DNA of 64,000 nt from Allosediminivita sp964397775 (GCA_964397775.1 CAYNKL010000003.1:1-64000); one strand, 5' to 3'. Positions 17,261 through 26,465 are shown, numbered from the stretch's first letter. Translations and numbers: made by a program. The notes: generated from the sequence alone by a model not told the origin.

Positions 17261-17863
17261 TCAGCGGCCGGTCAACAGCTTCAGCCCCAGCGCACCGAGG
17301 ATCAGGGCCGCGGCGCGGTCGATCACGGGCTTGAGGCGGAGATAACCGGCGCGGGCAGGCGGTGTGGAGAGAAGCGCCGCGAAGGCGCCGTAGACGGTCA
17401 CTTCGACCGCGAAATGGTTGGCGACGATCAGGGCCTTTTGCGCAAGGCCGAGATCGGGCGGAAAGATCAGCAACAGGACGGAGGCGGCAAAGAGGACGGA
17501 CTTGGGATTGGCCAGGTTCACGAGCATGCCGCCGAGAAAGGCGCGGGCGCCGGGCTGCGCGCTGTCGGAGACAGGCCTGCGTGCATCGCGCCAGAGGCCC
17601 CAGGCCACGCGCAGCAGGTAGAGCGCGCCGGCGATCTTGAGGGTGAGATAGGCCCAGGGCACGAGCCGGAAGAGCGCATCGAGGCCCAGAAGCGCCGCCC
17701 CGGTCCAGGCGGCCGCCACGAGCCCGAGACCGACGCCGGTGGCAAGCCCGGTGCGGAACCCGCCGGCGATGGACTGGCGCAGTGCGTAGAGGAGGGCAGG
17801 ACCCGGCGCCGCCATCGCCGCGAGCAGCGTGAGGTTGAAGGCGAGCAGCTGGGTCCAGGTCAT
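17261..17863 (-). CDS. LysE/RhtB-family amino-acid exporter
   Basis: A 200-residue membrane protein with five to six helices. It shows the RhtB hallmark near the N-terminus (MAAPGPALLYALRQSIAGGFRTGL) and VNLANPKSVLFA in the middle. Such proteins export homoserine, threonine or other amino acids. It begins six bases after fabI and precedes gpt. The substrate is unknown. Confidence 0.88.
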   Translation of the reverse strand: MTWTQLLAFNLTLLAAMAAPGPALLYALRQSIAGGFRTGLATGVGLGLVAAAWTGAALLGLDALFRLVPWAYLTLKIAGALYLLRVAWGLWRDARRPVSDSAQPGARAFLGGMLVNLANPKSVLFAASVLLLIFPPDLGLAQKALIVANHFAVEVTVYGAFAALLSTPPARAGYLRLKPVIDRAAALILGALGLKLLTGR

Positions 17864-17869
17864 GTGTCG

Positions 17870-18676
17870 TCAGGCCTTTTCGATGTCGGGCGCGTCGGGC
17901 GCCTTCATGCCGACGATATGATAGCCTGCATCGACGTGATGTGTCTCGCCCGTCACGCCGGATCCGAGGTCCGAGAGCAGGTAAAGTGCGGAATTGCCCA
18001 CGTCACTGGTGGTCACGTTGCGGCGCAGGGGCGAGTTCAGTTCGTTCCACTTCATGATGTAGCGGAAGTCGCCGATGCCGCTGGCGGCCAGCGTCTTGAT
18101 GGGGCCCGCCGAGATCGCGTTCACGCGGATGCCGTCGCGGCCCAGATCCTCGGCCAGGTAGCGCACCGAGGCCTCGAGCGCGGCCTTGGCGACACCCATG
18201 ACGTTGTAGTGCGGCATGACACGCTCGGCACCGTAATAGGTGAGCGTGACGGCGCTGCCGCCGGGCTTCATCATCTTCTCGGCGCGCTGCATCACCGCGG
18301 TGAAGCTGTAGACCGAGATGTCCATGGACATGGCGAAGTTGGCGCGGCTGGTGTCGACGTAGCGGCCCCGCAGCTCGGACTTGTCGGAAAAGCCGATGGC
18401 GTGCACGACGAAGTCGAGGCCGTCCCATTTTTCCTTGAGGCCCTCGAAAAGCGCGTCGATGCTTGCCTCGTCCGCGACGTCGCAGGGCAGGACGATGTCG
18501 GAGCCCAGCGACTCGGCCAGCGGGCCCACGCGCTTCTTCAGGGCGTCGCCTTGGTACGAGAAGGCAAGCTCGGCGCCCGCGTCCGCGCAGGCCTTGGCGA
18601 TCCCCCAGGCGATCGACTTGTCGTTTGCGAGACCCATGATGAGACCACGTTTTCCCGCCATCAGATTGTTTGACAT
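17870..18676 (-). CDS. fabI: Enoyl-[acyl-carrier-protein] reductase (NADH)
   Basis: A 268-residue SDR enzyme catalysing the last step of fatty-acid elongation. The NADH-binding start is GKRGLIMGLANDKSIAWGIA. The FabI catalytic pattern Tyr-x6-Lys is in YYGAERVMPHYNVMGVAKAALE, and SAGPIKTLAASGI is the substrate-loop region. The ATG at 18676 is chosen over a GTG nine bases earlier because GGAG is correctly spaced from it. It starts the minus-strand run to trpE. Confidence 0.95.
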   Translation of the reverse strand: MSNNLMAGKRGLIMGLANDKSIAWGIAKACADAGAELAFSYQGDALKKRVGPLAESLGSDIVLPCDVADEASIDALFEGLKEKWDGLDFVVHAIGFSDKSELRGRYVDTSRANFAMSMDISVYSFTAVMQRAEKMMKPGGSAVTLTYYGAERVMPHYNVMGVAKAALEASVRYLAEDLGRDGIRVNAISAGPIKTLAASGIGDFRYIMKWNELNSPLRRNVTTSDVGNSALYLLSDLGSGVTGETHHVDAGYHIVGMKAPDAPDIEKA

Positions 18677-18818
18677 GACCGCCACTCCGCCCGAAATGCT
18701 GTGTGTTGCGTCCTTTAGGGGATCAGAAAACGGGCATCAAGGCTGACTGGCCCGAGGGGCCCGTCGGATTGCACGCTGCGACAGTGGAACAACAGGACGG
18801 CAGGGGAAGGAAGAGGGC

Positions 18819-19424
18819 ATGAGCGACAGAGGTGGCATATTCGCAGGGGACGATCCCTTCGCCATCGCGCGCGCCTGGCTGGAAGAGGCCGGGCGGAGCG
18901 AACCCAACGATCCCAACGCGATTGCGCTGGCCACAGCCGATGCGTCCGGTCTTCCCAACGTGCGGATGGTGCTTCTGAAGGAGATCGAGGACGCGGGTTT
19001 TGTCTTCTACACCAACTACGAAAGCGCCAAGGGCGAAGAGATCGAGGCCACGGGCAAGGCGGCTTTCGTGATGCACTGGAAGAGCCTGCGGCGGCAGATC
19101 CGGGTCCGCGGTCTGGTCACGCGCGAGGACGGGCCGCAGGCGGATCGCTACTACGCGTCGCGCTCGCTCAAGAGCCGGCTCGGCGCCTGGGCCTCGGAGC
19201 AGTCGCGCCCGCTCGAGAGCCGCGGCGCGCTCATGGCCGAGGTTGGGCGGATTACCGCTCAGAAGGGGACGCATCCGGAACGGCCCCCGTTCTGGGGCGG
19301 TTATCGGATCACGCCGCTGGAGATCGAGTTCTGGGCCGACGGGTCCTTTCGGCTGCATGACAGGTTCCGGTGGCGCCGCGCGACACCCGCCGATGCGTGG
19401 GAAATTGTACGTCTGAACCCCTGA
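18819..19424 (+). CDS. pdxH: Pyridoxamine 5'-phosphate oxidase
   Basis: A 201-residue FMN enzyme making pyridoxal phosphate. Typical segments are NAIALATADASGLPNVRMVLLK, FVFYTNYESAKGEE, WKSLRRQIRVRG, ASRSLKSRLGAWASEQS and PPFWGGYRITP with the C-terminal FRWRR. The ATG at 18819 follows GGAAGGAAGAGGGC. It diverges from fabI across 142 bases. Confidence 0.95.
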   Translation: MSDRGGIFAGDDPFAIARAWLEEAGRSEPNDPNAIALATADASGLPNVRMVLLKEIEDAGFVFYTNYESAKGEEIEATGKAAFVMHWKSLRRQIRVRGLVTREDGPQADRYYASRSLKSRLGAWASEQSRPLESRGALMAEVGRITAQKGTHPERPPFWGGYRITPLEIEFWADGSFRLHDRFRWRRATPADAWEIVRLNP

Positions 19425-19509
19425 CGTTCACGTTACTTGAAGTTAAAACCGGCCGTTTCTGTAATTTTCAAGCGACTTGAATCTTCCAATCGTCTATCGC
19501 ACGAGTAAC

Positions 19510-20088
19510 ATGATTGCGACTTCCCGAATGCGTACTGGACGAAGTGTGAAAGAAGCGAACATTGAAGAGCGCCCGCAGGTCAGGGGCCGCGTAAAGTGGT
19601 TTGATCCGGTCAAGGGTTTCGGTTTCGTCGTCGCCGACGAGGGTGGCCCTGATATTCTTCTGCACGCCAACGTCCTGCGAAATTTCGGTCAGTCTTCGGT
19701 CGCCGACGGCGCGCGTGTCTTCGTGGCCGTGCAGGAAACCGACCGCGGGGTGCAGGCAACGGAAGTCCTCCGGATCGATCCGCCGGAGCTTCCCGAGGGG
19801 GCGCCGCTTGCCGATTTCGACGATATCGACCCCGAGGTGATGCGCGCCGCGCCGCTGGAGCCCGCGCGGGTGAAGTGGTTCGACAAGGCCAAGGGATTCG
19901 GCTTTGCAAACATCTTCGGGAAGTCGGAGGATGTCTTCATCCACATCGAGGTGCTGAGACGGTCTGGTCTTGCGGACCTGCAGCCCGGCGAGGCGCTGGC
20001 GATCCGCGTCATCGACGGCCGGCGCGGACGGATGGCAACAGAGGTGAACGCATGGGAAACCGCACTCGGGGAATCGCGCTCCTCCTGA
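19510..20088 (+). CDS. Double cold-shock-domain protein
   Basis: A protein of about 192 residues with two cold-shock domains. Domain one has RGRVKWFDPVKGFGFVVADE and ILLHANVL. Domain two has ARVKWFDKAKGFGFANI and DVFIHIEVLR. Both retain RNP1-like KGFGF and a weak RNP2 (single-stranded nucleic acid binding). The true start is uncertain: I use ATG 19510, but ATG 19528 or GTG 19546 would also keep both domains, and none has a strong ribosome site. The last 37 bases overlap the DUF192 gene. Confidence 0.87.
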   Translation: MIATSRMRTGRSVKEANIEERPQVRGRVKWFDPVKGFGFVVADEGGPDILLHANVLRNFGQSSVADGARVFVAVQETDRGVQATEVLRIDPPELPEGAPLADFDDIDPEVMRAAPLEPARVKWFDKAKGFGFANIFGKSEDVFIHIEVLRRSGLADLQPGEALAIRVIDGRRGRMATEVNAWETALGESRSS

Positions 20089-20525
20089 CCGGGCTTCTTG
20101 GTCTCGGCAGCGTGGCCGAGGCCTCCTGCAGGGATGATACCGTCTGGCTGCGAGGGGATTTCGGAAGCGCCCGCTTCAGCGTGGCCGTGGCCGACGACAA
20201 TGCAGAGCGCGCCCAGGGCCTGATGCACGTCGAGAGCATGCCCGCGAGCCGGGGTATGCTGTTCGTCTATGACCGGGAACAGCCGGTGGCCTTCTGGATG
20301 AAAAACACGCTGATCCCGCTCGACATGGTTTTTGCCGATGCCGAGGGGCGGGTGATCAAGGTGCATGACAACGCCGTGCCCGGCGATCTGACCGGCATTC
20401 CCAGTGACGGGCCTGCGCAGTTCGTGCTCGAGATCAACGGCGGAACGGCGGAAAGCCTTGGCATCGCACCCGGTGCCGAGATGCAGCACCCCGCGATCGA
20501 GAACGCCGCCTGGCCCTGCGAGTGA
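20052..20525 (+). CDS. DUF192 secreted protein
   Basis: A 157-residue protein with signal peptide (MGNRTRGIALLLTGLLGLGS) and a DUF192 domain. Conserved features are ERAQGLMHVESMPASRGMLF, FWMKNTLIPLDMVF and the terminal ALGIAPG-like SLGIAPGAEM. The family is found widely and has no firm function. The start lies inside the end of the cold-shock gene in another frame, so the two are probably cotranscribed and coupled. Confidence 0.87.
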   Translation: MGNRTRGIALLLTGLLGLGSVAEASCRDDTVWLRGDFGSARFSVAVADDNAERAQGLMHVESMPASRGMLFVYDREQPVAFWMKNTLIPLDMVFADAEGRVIKVHDNAVPGDLTGIPSDGPAQFVLEINGGTAESLGIAPGAEMQHPAIENAAWPCE

Positions 20526-20573
20526 GATTCGCGCTTTTCAAGTCGCTGCCACGTCGATAAAGCACGGGCCTGT

Positions 20574-20650
20574 CGGGGCGTAGCGCAGCCTGGTAGCGCG
20601 TCTGTTTTGGGTACAGAAGGTCGTGAGTTCGAATCTCGCCGCCCCGACCA
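20574..20650 (+). tRNA. tRNA-Pro (anticodon TGG)
   Basis: A 77-base cloverleaf with encoded CCA. The acceptor stem is CGGGGCG/CGCCCCG, and the anticodon stem TCTGT/ACAGA flanks the loop TTTGGGT (anticodon TGG at 20608-20610). The T loop is TTCGAAT. C1 and A73 fit proline tRNA. Confidence 0.95.
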
Positions 20651-20813
20651 TTTACCCTCCAGTTCTGATGCCGATCACATGCCGGATGCCTCCGTCTGCG
20701 TGACGGTCAGCGCGTGGCTGCCGCTGATGTGCCGGGCCGGGGCCGTACGACTTGCCTTCCGCGCGGCGGAAGGGGACAGCTTCGGACGTGGAAACCATCA
20801 ATCGGAGCGCCCC

Positions 20814-21368
20814 ATGCCCCAGACCGACATGCCGACCGCGATCAGGGACACCCCAGAGACCTATGGCTATGTGAGCCGGTTCTTCCACTGGGCGCTTGCG
20901 GCGCTGATCCTATGGCAGCTTCTCGGGATGGTGGTGAAGCTTGCGCTTGGGCGGCACCCGGTGTCGGCCTTCTTCGTGGGCACGCACCAGTGGGTCGGGA
21001 CCCTCGTCTTTGTCCTTGTCGTATTGCGCCTCGGCTGGGCGATCGCGAATGCCGGGCGACGCCCGGCGCACGAGGGTGGCCTGATGGGTCTGGCGGCCAA
21101 GGTCGGGCACGGGCTGCTCTACCTCCTGATGATCGTCATTCCGGCGCTGGCGCTGCTGCGCGCCTGGGGCAGCGATCGGGCGTTTGCGCCGTTCGGGTGG
21201 GAGATCTTCCCGGCACGAGAGACGGCGATCGCCTGGGCCGTCGCACCGGCCAACGCCGCACATGGCACGCTGGGCTGGGTTTTCCTGGCGGTGATCGCTG
21301 GGCACGTGGTCATGGCCTTCTACCACCAGTGGGTGCTTCGGGACCGCACGCTGAATCGCATGGCCTGA
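20814..21368 (+). CDS. Cytochrome b561 family protein
   Basis: A 184-residue diheme membrane cytochrome with four helices. Candidate heme-ligand histidines are in SRFFHWALAALILWQ, GTHQWVGTLVF, KVGHGLLYLLM and AGHVVMAFYHQWV, which matches bacterial b561/YceI-associated proteins. It carries electrons from quinol or superoxide in known members. The ATG at 20814 follows CGGAG. A perfect hairpin terminator follows the stop. Confidence 0.9.
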   Translation: MPQTDMPTAIRDTPETYGYVSRFFHWALAALILWQLLGMVVKLALGRHPVSAFFVGTHQWVGTLVFVLVVLRLGWAIANAGRRPAHEGGLMGLAAKVGHGLLYLLMIVIPALALLRAWGSDRAFAPFGWEIFPARETAIAWAVAPANAAHGTLGWVFLAVIAGHVVMAFYHQWVLRDRTLNRMA

Positions 21369-21405
21369 GCCGGTCGGGCCTCCGGAGCACACTCCGATTC
21401 TCTCG

Positions 21406-21436
21406 GTCGGACACCAGATGTGGTGTCCGACTGTGG
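21406..21436 (+). terminator. Hairpin terminator after the cytochrome b561 gene
   Basis: Perfect 11-bp stem GTCGGACACCA/TGGTGTCCGAC around GATG, 37 bases after the stop. Only a short T run follows (TGTGGCTTTT). It could also act on the opposite strand. Confidence 0.7.
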
Positions 21437-21911
21437 CTTTTGGCGCCTATATGCAGTCATCTCGCTGAAAGCCGCCGATTTTTCGAACAGACCCACAGGC
21501 TGTGGACAACTTCACGCTATGGGTGTGCCGGCGCTCCAAATCGCCTGAGGAACAAGGCTTTTCGCGCCTTGCTGCGCGCGACGTCAATCCACAGGAGAAT
21601 CGAGAGGCGTGTGAGTATCTGCGTCAACAGAAAAAACGGAAAAAAATCCGGCTCAAAATCGTTGACCAATCGCAAAAATCCCCTGAATTTGTCCCGGCGT
21701 ACGGGGTGTCCACTAGATATAGTGATCCCGTCGCTCAGGAGCCGGACAAGGATTGCCCCGCGCGACGACGGGGCACCGCGCCACAGGGCAGTGTGGCGGG
21801 ACCGTTGGTGCTTGGCCGTTCGCTCCGCATGAGGGAACGCGTCGGGCCGCAAGGCGGACCGGGGATCAGCGGGCCGGAACACCGGCTGACAAGAAAAGAT
21901 GGGACGGGACC
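21437..21911 (+). promoter_or_regulatory. Long leader/promoter region of nrdJ
   Basis: About 475 bases without a convincing gene between the b561 terminator and nrdJ. It contains the candidate NrdR box at 21710-21725. I looked for a cobalamin-riboswitch signature and did not recognise one. Confidence 0.5.
21710..21725 (+). promoter_or_regulatory. Candidate NrdR box
   Basis: CCACTAGATATAGTGA resembles the NrdR consensus (ACACWATATATWGTGT type) with near-symmetric CACTA/TAGTG arms. It overlaps TATAGT, a plausible -10 element, which is how NrdR repressor boxes usually lie. Only one box is visible, although functional sites are usually paired. Confidence 0.55.
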
Positions 21912-24900
21912 ATGAAAATCGAGCGTAAATTCACCGCCGCCGGTCGGGACGCCTACGAGGGCATCGAGTTCGTCAAGACGGTCTCGGAAATCCGCAACCC
22001 CGACGGCACGGTGGTTTTCCACCTGGACGAACTGGAGGTTCCGGCCTCGTGGAGCCAGGTGGCCAGCGACGTGATCGCGCAGAAATATTTCCGCAAGGCG
22101 GGCGTCCCTACGGCGACCCGCCCGGTGCGCGAGAAGGACGTCCCCGAGTTCCTGTGGCGCTCGGTTCCGGCCGAAGGCGCCGCGATGACGGGCGAGACCT
22201 CGGCCAAGCAGGTCTTTGACCGTCTCGCGGGGGCATGGACCTACTGGGGCTGGAAGGGCGGCTATTTCACCAAGGAAGCCGACGCGCGCGCCTATTTCGA
22301 CGAGATGCGCTACATGCTGGCCCGCCAGATGGCCGCGCCGAATTCGCCGCAGTGGTTCAACACCGGCCTGCACTGGGCCTACGGCATCGACGGCCCGGGA
22401 CAGGGCCACTACTACGTCGACTACAAGAGCGGCAAGCTGACCCGCTCCAAGTCGGCCTATGAGCACCCGCAGCCGCACGCCTGCTTCATCCAATCCGTGT
22501 CCGACGACCTCGTGAACGAGGGCGGGATCATGGATCTCTGGGTGCGCGAGGCGCGGCTGTTCAAGTACGGCTCTGGCACCGGTACCAACTTCTCGAGCCT
22601 GCGGGCCGAGGGCGAGCCGCTCTCGGGCGGCGGCAAGTCGTCGGGCCTGATGGGCTTCCTCAAGATCGGCGACCGCGCGGCGGGCGCGATCAAGTCGGGC
22701 GGCACCACGCGCCGCGCGGCCAAGATGGTGATCTGCGATGTCGACCACCCCGACATCGAGGAATTCATCAACTGGAAGGTCCTTGAAGAGCAGAAGGTCG
22801 CGTCGATCGTGGCTGGCTCCAAGACCCACGAGAAGATGCTGAACGGCATCTTCGCCGCGATCCGCGAGTGGGACGGCGCCGAGACCGACGCCTATGATCC
22901 CAAGGTGAACGCGGGCCTGAAAAAGGCCGTGCGGACCGCCAAGCAGGCCATGATCCCCGAGACCTACGTCAAGCGCGTGCTCGATTACGCACGTCAGGGC
23001 TATTCCAGCATCGAGTTCCCGACCTACGACACCGACTGGGATTCCGAGGCCTATGCCAGCGTTTCGGGCCAGAACTCCAACAACTCGATCCGCGTGACCG
23101 ATGCCTTCCTGCAGGCGGTGCGCGAGGATCGTGACTGGGAGCTTCTGCGCCGGACCGACGGCAGCGTCGCCAAGACCGTCCGCGCCCGCGACCTGTGGGA
23201 GAACGTGGGCCATGCCGCATGGGCCTGTGCCGACCCTGGCATCCAGTTCCACGACACCGTGAACGCCTGGCACACCTGTCCCGAAGACGGCGAAATCCGC
23301 GGCTCGAACCCCTGTTCCGAGTACATGTTCCTCGACGACACGGCCTGCAACCTAGCCTCGATGAACCTGCTGACCTTCCTGCAGGACGGCAAGTTCGACG
23401 CCGAAGCCTACATGCACGCCACGCGGCTCTGGACGCTGACGCTCGAGATCAGCGTGACCATGGCGCAATTCCCCTCGAAGGAGATCGCGCAGCTGTCGCA
23501 CGATTTCCGGACGCTGGGTCTGGGCTATGCCAACATCGGCGGGCTGCTGATGAACATGGGCTACGGCTACGACAGCCAGGAGGGCCGGGCCCTTTGCGGT
23601 GCGCTGACCGCGATCATGACGGGCGTGGCCTATGCCACCAGCGCCGAGATGGCCTCGGAACTGGGCGCCTTTGCCGGCTACGAGCGCAACAGCGCGCACA
23701 TGCTCAAGGTGATGCGCAACCACCGCACCGCCGCCTATGGCACCTCGGACGGCTACGAGGGGCTCGCGGTCAAGCCCGTCGCGCTGGATCAGGGCAACTG
23801 CCCGGACAAGCGGCTGGTGGAACTGGCGCAGGCGTCCTGGGACGAAGCGCTGCGCCTTGGCGAGGCGCACGGCTACCGCAACGCTCAGGCGACTGTCATT
23901 GCGCCCACCGGCACCATCGGGCTGGTCATGGACTGCGACACCACGGGCATCGAGCCGGACTTTGCGCTGGTGAAGTTCAAGAAGCTCGCCGGTGGCGGCT
24001 ACTTCAAGATCATCAACCGCTCGGTGCCGGGCGCGCTCGAGACGCTGGGCTACAGCTCCAGCCAGATCGAAGAAATCGTCGCCTATGCCGTGGGTCACGG
24101 GACGCTGGGCAACGCGCCGGGCGTGAACCACACCCGGCTGATCGGCAACGGCTTCGGCCCCGCGCAGATCGACAAGATCGAAAAGTCGCTGGCCACCGCC
24201 TTCGACATCCGGTTCGTCTTCAACCAGTGGACGCTCGGTGCCGAGTTCTGCCGCGAGGTTCTGGGCATTCCGGCGGACAAGCTGAACGATCCGACCTTCG
24301 ACATGCTGCGCCACCTCGGCTTCGACAAGTCCGAGATCGACGCCGCCAACGACCACGTCTGCGGGACCATGACGCTGGAAGGCGCGCCGCACCTCAAGGA
24401 AGAGCACTACAAGGTCTTCGACTGCGCCAACCCCTGCGGCCGTCGTGGCAAGCGCTACCTCTCGGTCGACAGCCACATCCGCATGATGGCAGCGGCGCAG
24501 AGCTTCATCTCGGGCGCGATCTCCAAGACGATCAACATGCCCAACGACGCCACCATCGAGGACTGCCAGAAGGCCTACGAGCTGTCATGGTCGCTCGGGG
24601 TGAAGGCCAACGCGCTCTACCGGGATGGCTCCAAGCTGAGCCAGCCGCTGGCCTCCGCGCTGGTCGAGGACGACGACGAGGCGGCCGAGCTGCTGGAAAG
24701 CGGCTCGACGCAGGAAAAGGCGCAGGTGCTGGCCGAGAAGATCGTCGAGAAGGTGGTGATCAAGGAGGTCATCAAGTCCCAGCGCACCAAGATGCCCGAG
24801 CGCCGCAAGGGCTACACCCAAAAGGCCATCGTCGGCGGCCACAAGATCTATCTCCGGACCGGCGAGTACGAGGATGGCAGCCTGGGTGAGATCTTCCTCG

Positions 24901-25532
24901 ACATGCACAAGGAAGGCGCGGGCTTCCGCGCGATGATGAACAACTTCGCCATCGCCGTGTCTGTGGGCCTGCAGTACGGGGTGCCGCTGGAGGAGTTCGT
25001 CGACGCCTTCACCTTCACCAAGTTCGAGCCCGCGGGCATGGTGCAGGGCAACGACAGCATCAAGAACGCCACCTCGATCCTCGACTACATCTTCCGCGAG
25101 CTGGCGGTGAGCTACCTCGACCGGACGGATCTCGCCCATGTGAAGCCCGAGGGCGCGAGCTTTGACGATCTCGGCCGGGGCGAGGACGAGGGCACGAGCA
25201 ACCTCAAGGAGGTCAGCGAGGGCGCCGCGTCGCGCAGCCTCGAAGTCCTCAAGCAGATCAGCTCGACCGGCTACCTGCGCAAGCGGCTGCCGCAGGATCT
25301 GCTGGTGTTCCAGAGCGGTCAGACCGAGATGGCCCAGCCCGTCTCCCCCGCGCGGCCCGAAACGAGCGCCGAGACCGCAACCGCCACTGTGCCCGAGCTG
25401 AGCTTGGTGAACCGCGCCCGGATGCAGGGCTACGAGGGCGAGGCCTGCGGGGAATGCGGCAACTACACGCTGGTCCGCAACGGCACCTGCATGAAGTGCA
25501 ACACCTGCGGCGGGACGTCCGGCTGCAGCTGA
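21912..25532 (+). CDS. nrdJ: Adenosylcobalamin-dependent (class II) ribonucleoside-diphosphate reductase
   Basis: A 1206-residue class II ribonucleotide reductase making deoxyribonucleotides with vitamin B12 and no oxygen requirement. Visible are PQWFNTGLHWAYG, FKYGSGTGTNFSSLRAE, the catalytic NPCSEYMFLDDTACNLASMN and the phosphate-binding APTGTIGLVMDCDTTGIEPD. A C-terminal cysteine cluster, CGECGNYTLVRNGTCMKC with CGGTSGC, would re-reduce the active site. The start ATG 21912 gives the conserved MKIERKFTAAG; the ribosome site is weak (GGGACGGG). Length is normal for the long form. It is monocistronic, between its own promoter and a strong terminator. Confidence 0.96.
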   Translation: MKIERKFTAAGRDAYEGIEFVKTVSEIRNPDGTVVFHLDELEVPASWSQVASDVIAQKYFRKAGVPTATRPVREKDVPEFLWRSVPAEGAAMTGETSAKQVFDRLAGAWTYWGWKGGYFTKEADARAYFDEMRYMLARQMAAPNSPQWFNTGLHWAYGIDGPGQGHYYVDYKSGKLTRSKSAYEHPQPHACFIQSVSDDLVNEGGIMDLWVREARLFKYGSGTGTNFSSLRAEGEPLSGGGKSSGLMGFLKIGDRAAGAIKSGGTTRRAAKMVICDVDHPDIEEFINWKVLEEQKVASIVAGSKTHEKMLNGIFAAIREWDGAETDAYDPKVNAGLKKAVRTAKQAMIPETYVKRVLDYARQGYSSIEFPTYDTDWDSEAYASVSGQNSNNSIRVTDAFLQAVREDRDWELLRRTDGSVAKTVRARDLWENVGHAAWACADPGIQFHDTVNAWHTCPEDGEIRGSNPCSEYMFLDDTACNLASMNLLTFLQDGKFDAEAYMHATRLWTLTLEISVTMAQFPSKEIAQLSHDFRTLGLGYANIGGLLMNMGYGYDSQEGRALCGALTAIMTGVAYATSAEMASELGAFAGYERNSAHMLKVMRNHRTAAYGTSDGYEGLAVKPVALDQGNCPDKRLVELAQASWDEALRLGEAHGYRNAQATVIAPTGTIGLVMDCDTTGIEPDFALVKFKKLAGGGYFKIINRSVPGALETLGYSSSQIEEIVAYAVGHGTLGNAPGVNHTRLIGNGFGPAQIDKIEKSLATAFDIRFVFNQWTLGAEFCREVLGIPADKLNDPTFDMLRHLGFDKSEIDAANDHVCGTMTLEGAPHLKEEHYKVFDCANPCGRRGKRYLSVDSHIRMMAAAQSFISGAISKTINMPNDATIEDCQKAYELSWSLGVKANALYRDGSKLSQPLASALVEDDDEAAELLESGSTQEKAQVLAEKIVEKVVIKEVIKSQRTKMPERRKGYTQKAIVGGHKIYLRTGEYEDGSLGEIFLDMHKEGAGFRAMMNNFAIAVSVGLQYGVPLEEFVDAFTFTKFEPAGMVQGNDSIKNATSILDYIFRELAVSYLDRTDLAHVKPEGASFDDLGRGEDEGTSNLKEVSEGAASRSLEVLKQISSTGYLRKRLPQDLLVFQSGQTEMAQPVSPARPETSAETATATVPELSLVNRARMQGYEGEACGECGNYTLVRNGTCMKCNTCGGTSGCS

Positions 25533-25557
25533 GCTGTCCGGCCCGGGTGGAGAGATC

Positions 25558-25583
25558 AGGGGCGCCTTCGGGCGCCCCTTTTT
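25558..25583 (+). terminator. Rho-independent terminator of nrdJ
   Basis: Nine-bp GC stem AGGGGCGCC/GGCGCCCCT closed by a TTCG tetraloop, followed by a T run, 25 bases after the stop codon. Confidence 0.93.
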
Positions 25584-25596
25584 CGTGGGCGCTTCA

Positions 25597-25630
25597 GGAT
25601 GTCCCGCGGATGTCCCGGGCCAGGACATCC
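25597..25630. repeat. Direct plus inverted repeat of GGATGTCC
   Basis: GGATGTCCCG occurs at 25597-25606 and again at 25608-25617, and its inverse GGACATCC at 25623-25630. Either direct copy could pair with the inverted one. It lies just after the nrdJ terminator, before an unassigned AT-rich patch. Confidence 0.5.
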
Positions 25631-25739
25631 TTGCGCCGTATATAAATCAAAGAGTTACAGAGACGAACTAACCCTTGCTTAGGTTTGTCCCGCGTCACGC
25701 AAACGCGTGGTGGTCCTGCCTCTGATCTCTGCCCGCCTG

Positions 25740-26465
25740 CTATTGGCTGCTGAAGCCGTTTCCGGACCAGCGAATGCGCTCGGTGCCGCCGCCGTGCCGA
25801 CGCATGGTGATGGTGGGCGTGGTGGCGCCCGAGACCTCGTTGACCGAGGCCTGCAGCACCAGGGCCTCTTGCAGGAGCTGGCCGCGGCGCAGATAGAACC
25901 GCGTCTCGCAGACCTGCGCGCCGCAGCTGAGGGGCAGGACACCGTTGCAGGTGATGCCCTGATGGTCAAGCACCAGGTCCTCGCGCCCGTCGCCGTCGAT
26001 GTCGGGCCGGAAGACGGCCCCTGGGTCCATGCGACCGGGGTTGCCCTGGCATTCGTAGGCCACGGCCTCGTCGATGAGCCAGCGGGCGGCGGCGGAGAGA
26101 TCGGCGGTGCCGGTCGGGGCAGGGGCCGGCCCGCCACAGGCGCCGCCGCTGGTGCGGGTGAAGATCACGGCCCCCTCGACATCCCTCGTGGCCTCGAATT
26201 CGCGCGCGAAATCAGGGCTTTCCGTGAAATCTACAATTGTGATGTTGGCCGTCCAGAGGTCGTGGTGGCTTTCGATCAGTTGGAAGAGTTGGGACTCGGT
26301 TAAGGTGCAGCCGTTCACGTCGAAGGCCCAGTCGATCAGCGCCGGGATGTTGTTCGGGTCCGGCATGGGACGGTCGGCGGCGCCCTGCTGGGCGGCGATG
26401 GGCTGGGCGAGGGCCGCGAATGCGAGGGCGGACAGGCCGCAAAGGGCCGGGACAAATCTGTTCAA
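25740..26465 (-). CDS. Secreted protein with one calcium-binding FG-GAP/VCBS-like motif
   Basis: A 241-residue exported protein of unknown function. I place the start at TTG 26465 (read as Met; NRFVPALCGLSALAFAALA signal peptide) because GAGG lies eight bases upstream. A longer frame to 26525 would bury the signal peptide. The mature part has six or more cysteines and one DIDGDGREDLVLDH motif, typical of calcium-binding beta-propeller repeats, but only a single copy. It is divergent from the MarR-GNAT gene and shares its operator region. Confidence 0.7.
   Translation of the reverse strand: MNRFVPALCGLSALAFAALAQPIAAQQGAADRPMPDPNNIPALIDWAFDVNGCTLTESQLFQLIESHHDLWTANITIVDFTESPDFAREFEATRDVEGAVIFTRTSGGACGGPAPAPTGTADLSAAARWLIDEAVAYECQGNPGRMDPGAVFRPDIDGDGREDLVLDHQGITCNGVLPLSCGAQVCETRFYLRRGQLLQEALVLQASVNEVSGATTPTITMRRHGGGTERIRWSGNGFSSQ

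Noticed and set aside
21437..21911. Cobalamin riboswitch before the B12-dependent reductase
   Set aside because: No recognisable B12-box segment; such riboswitches usually control B12-independent enzymes or transport instead.
21502..21915. 137-codon plus-strand frame in the nrdJ leader
   Set aside because: No ribosome site, no known pattern, and it overlaps the NrdR box and promoter region.
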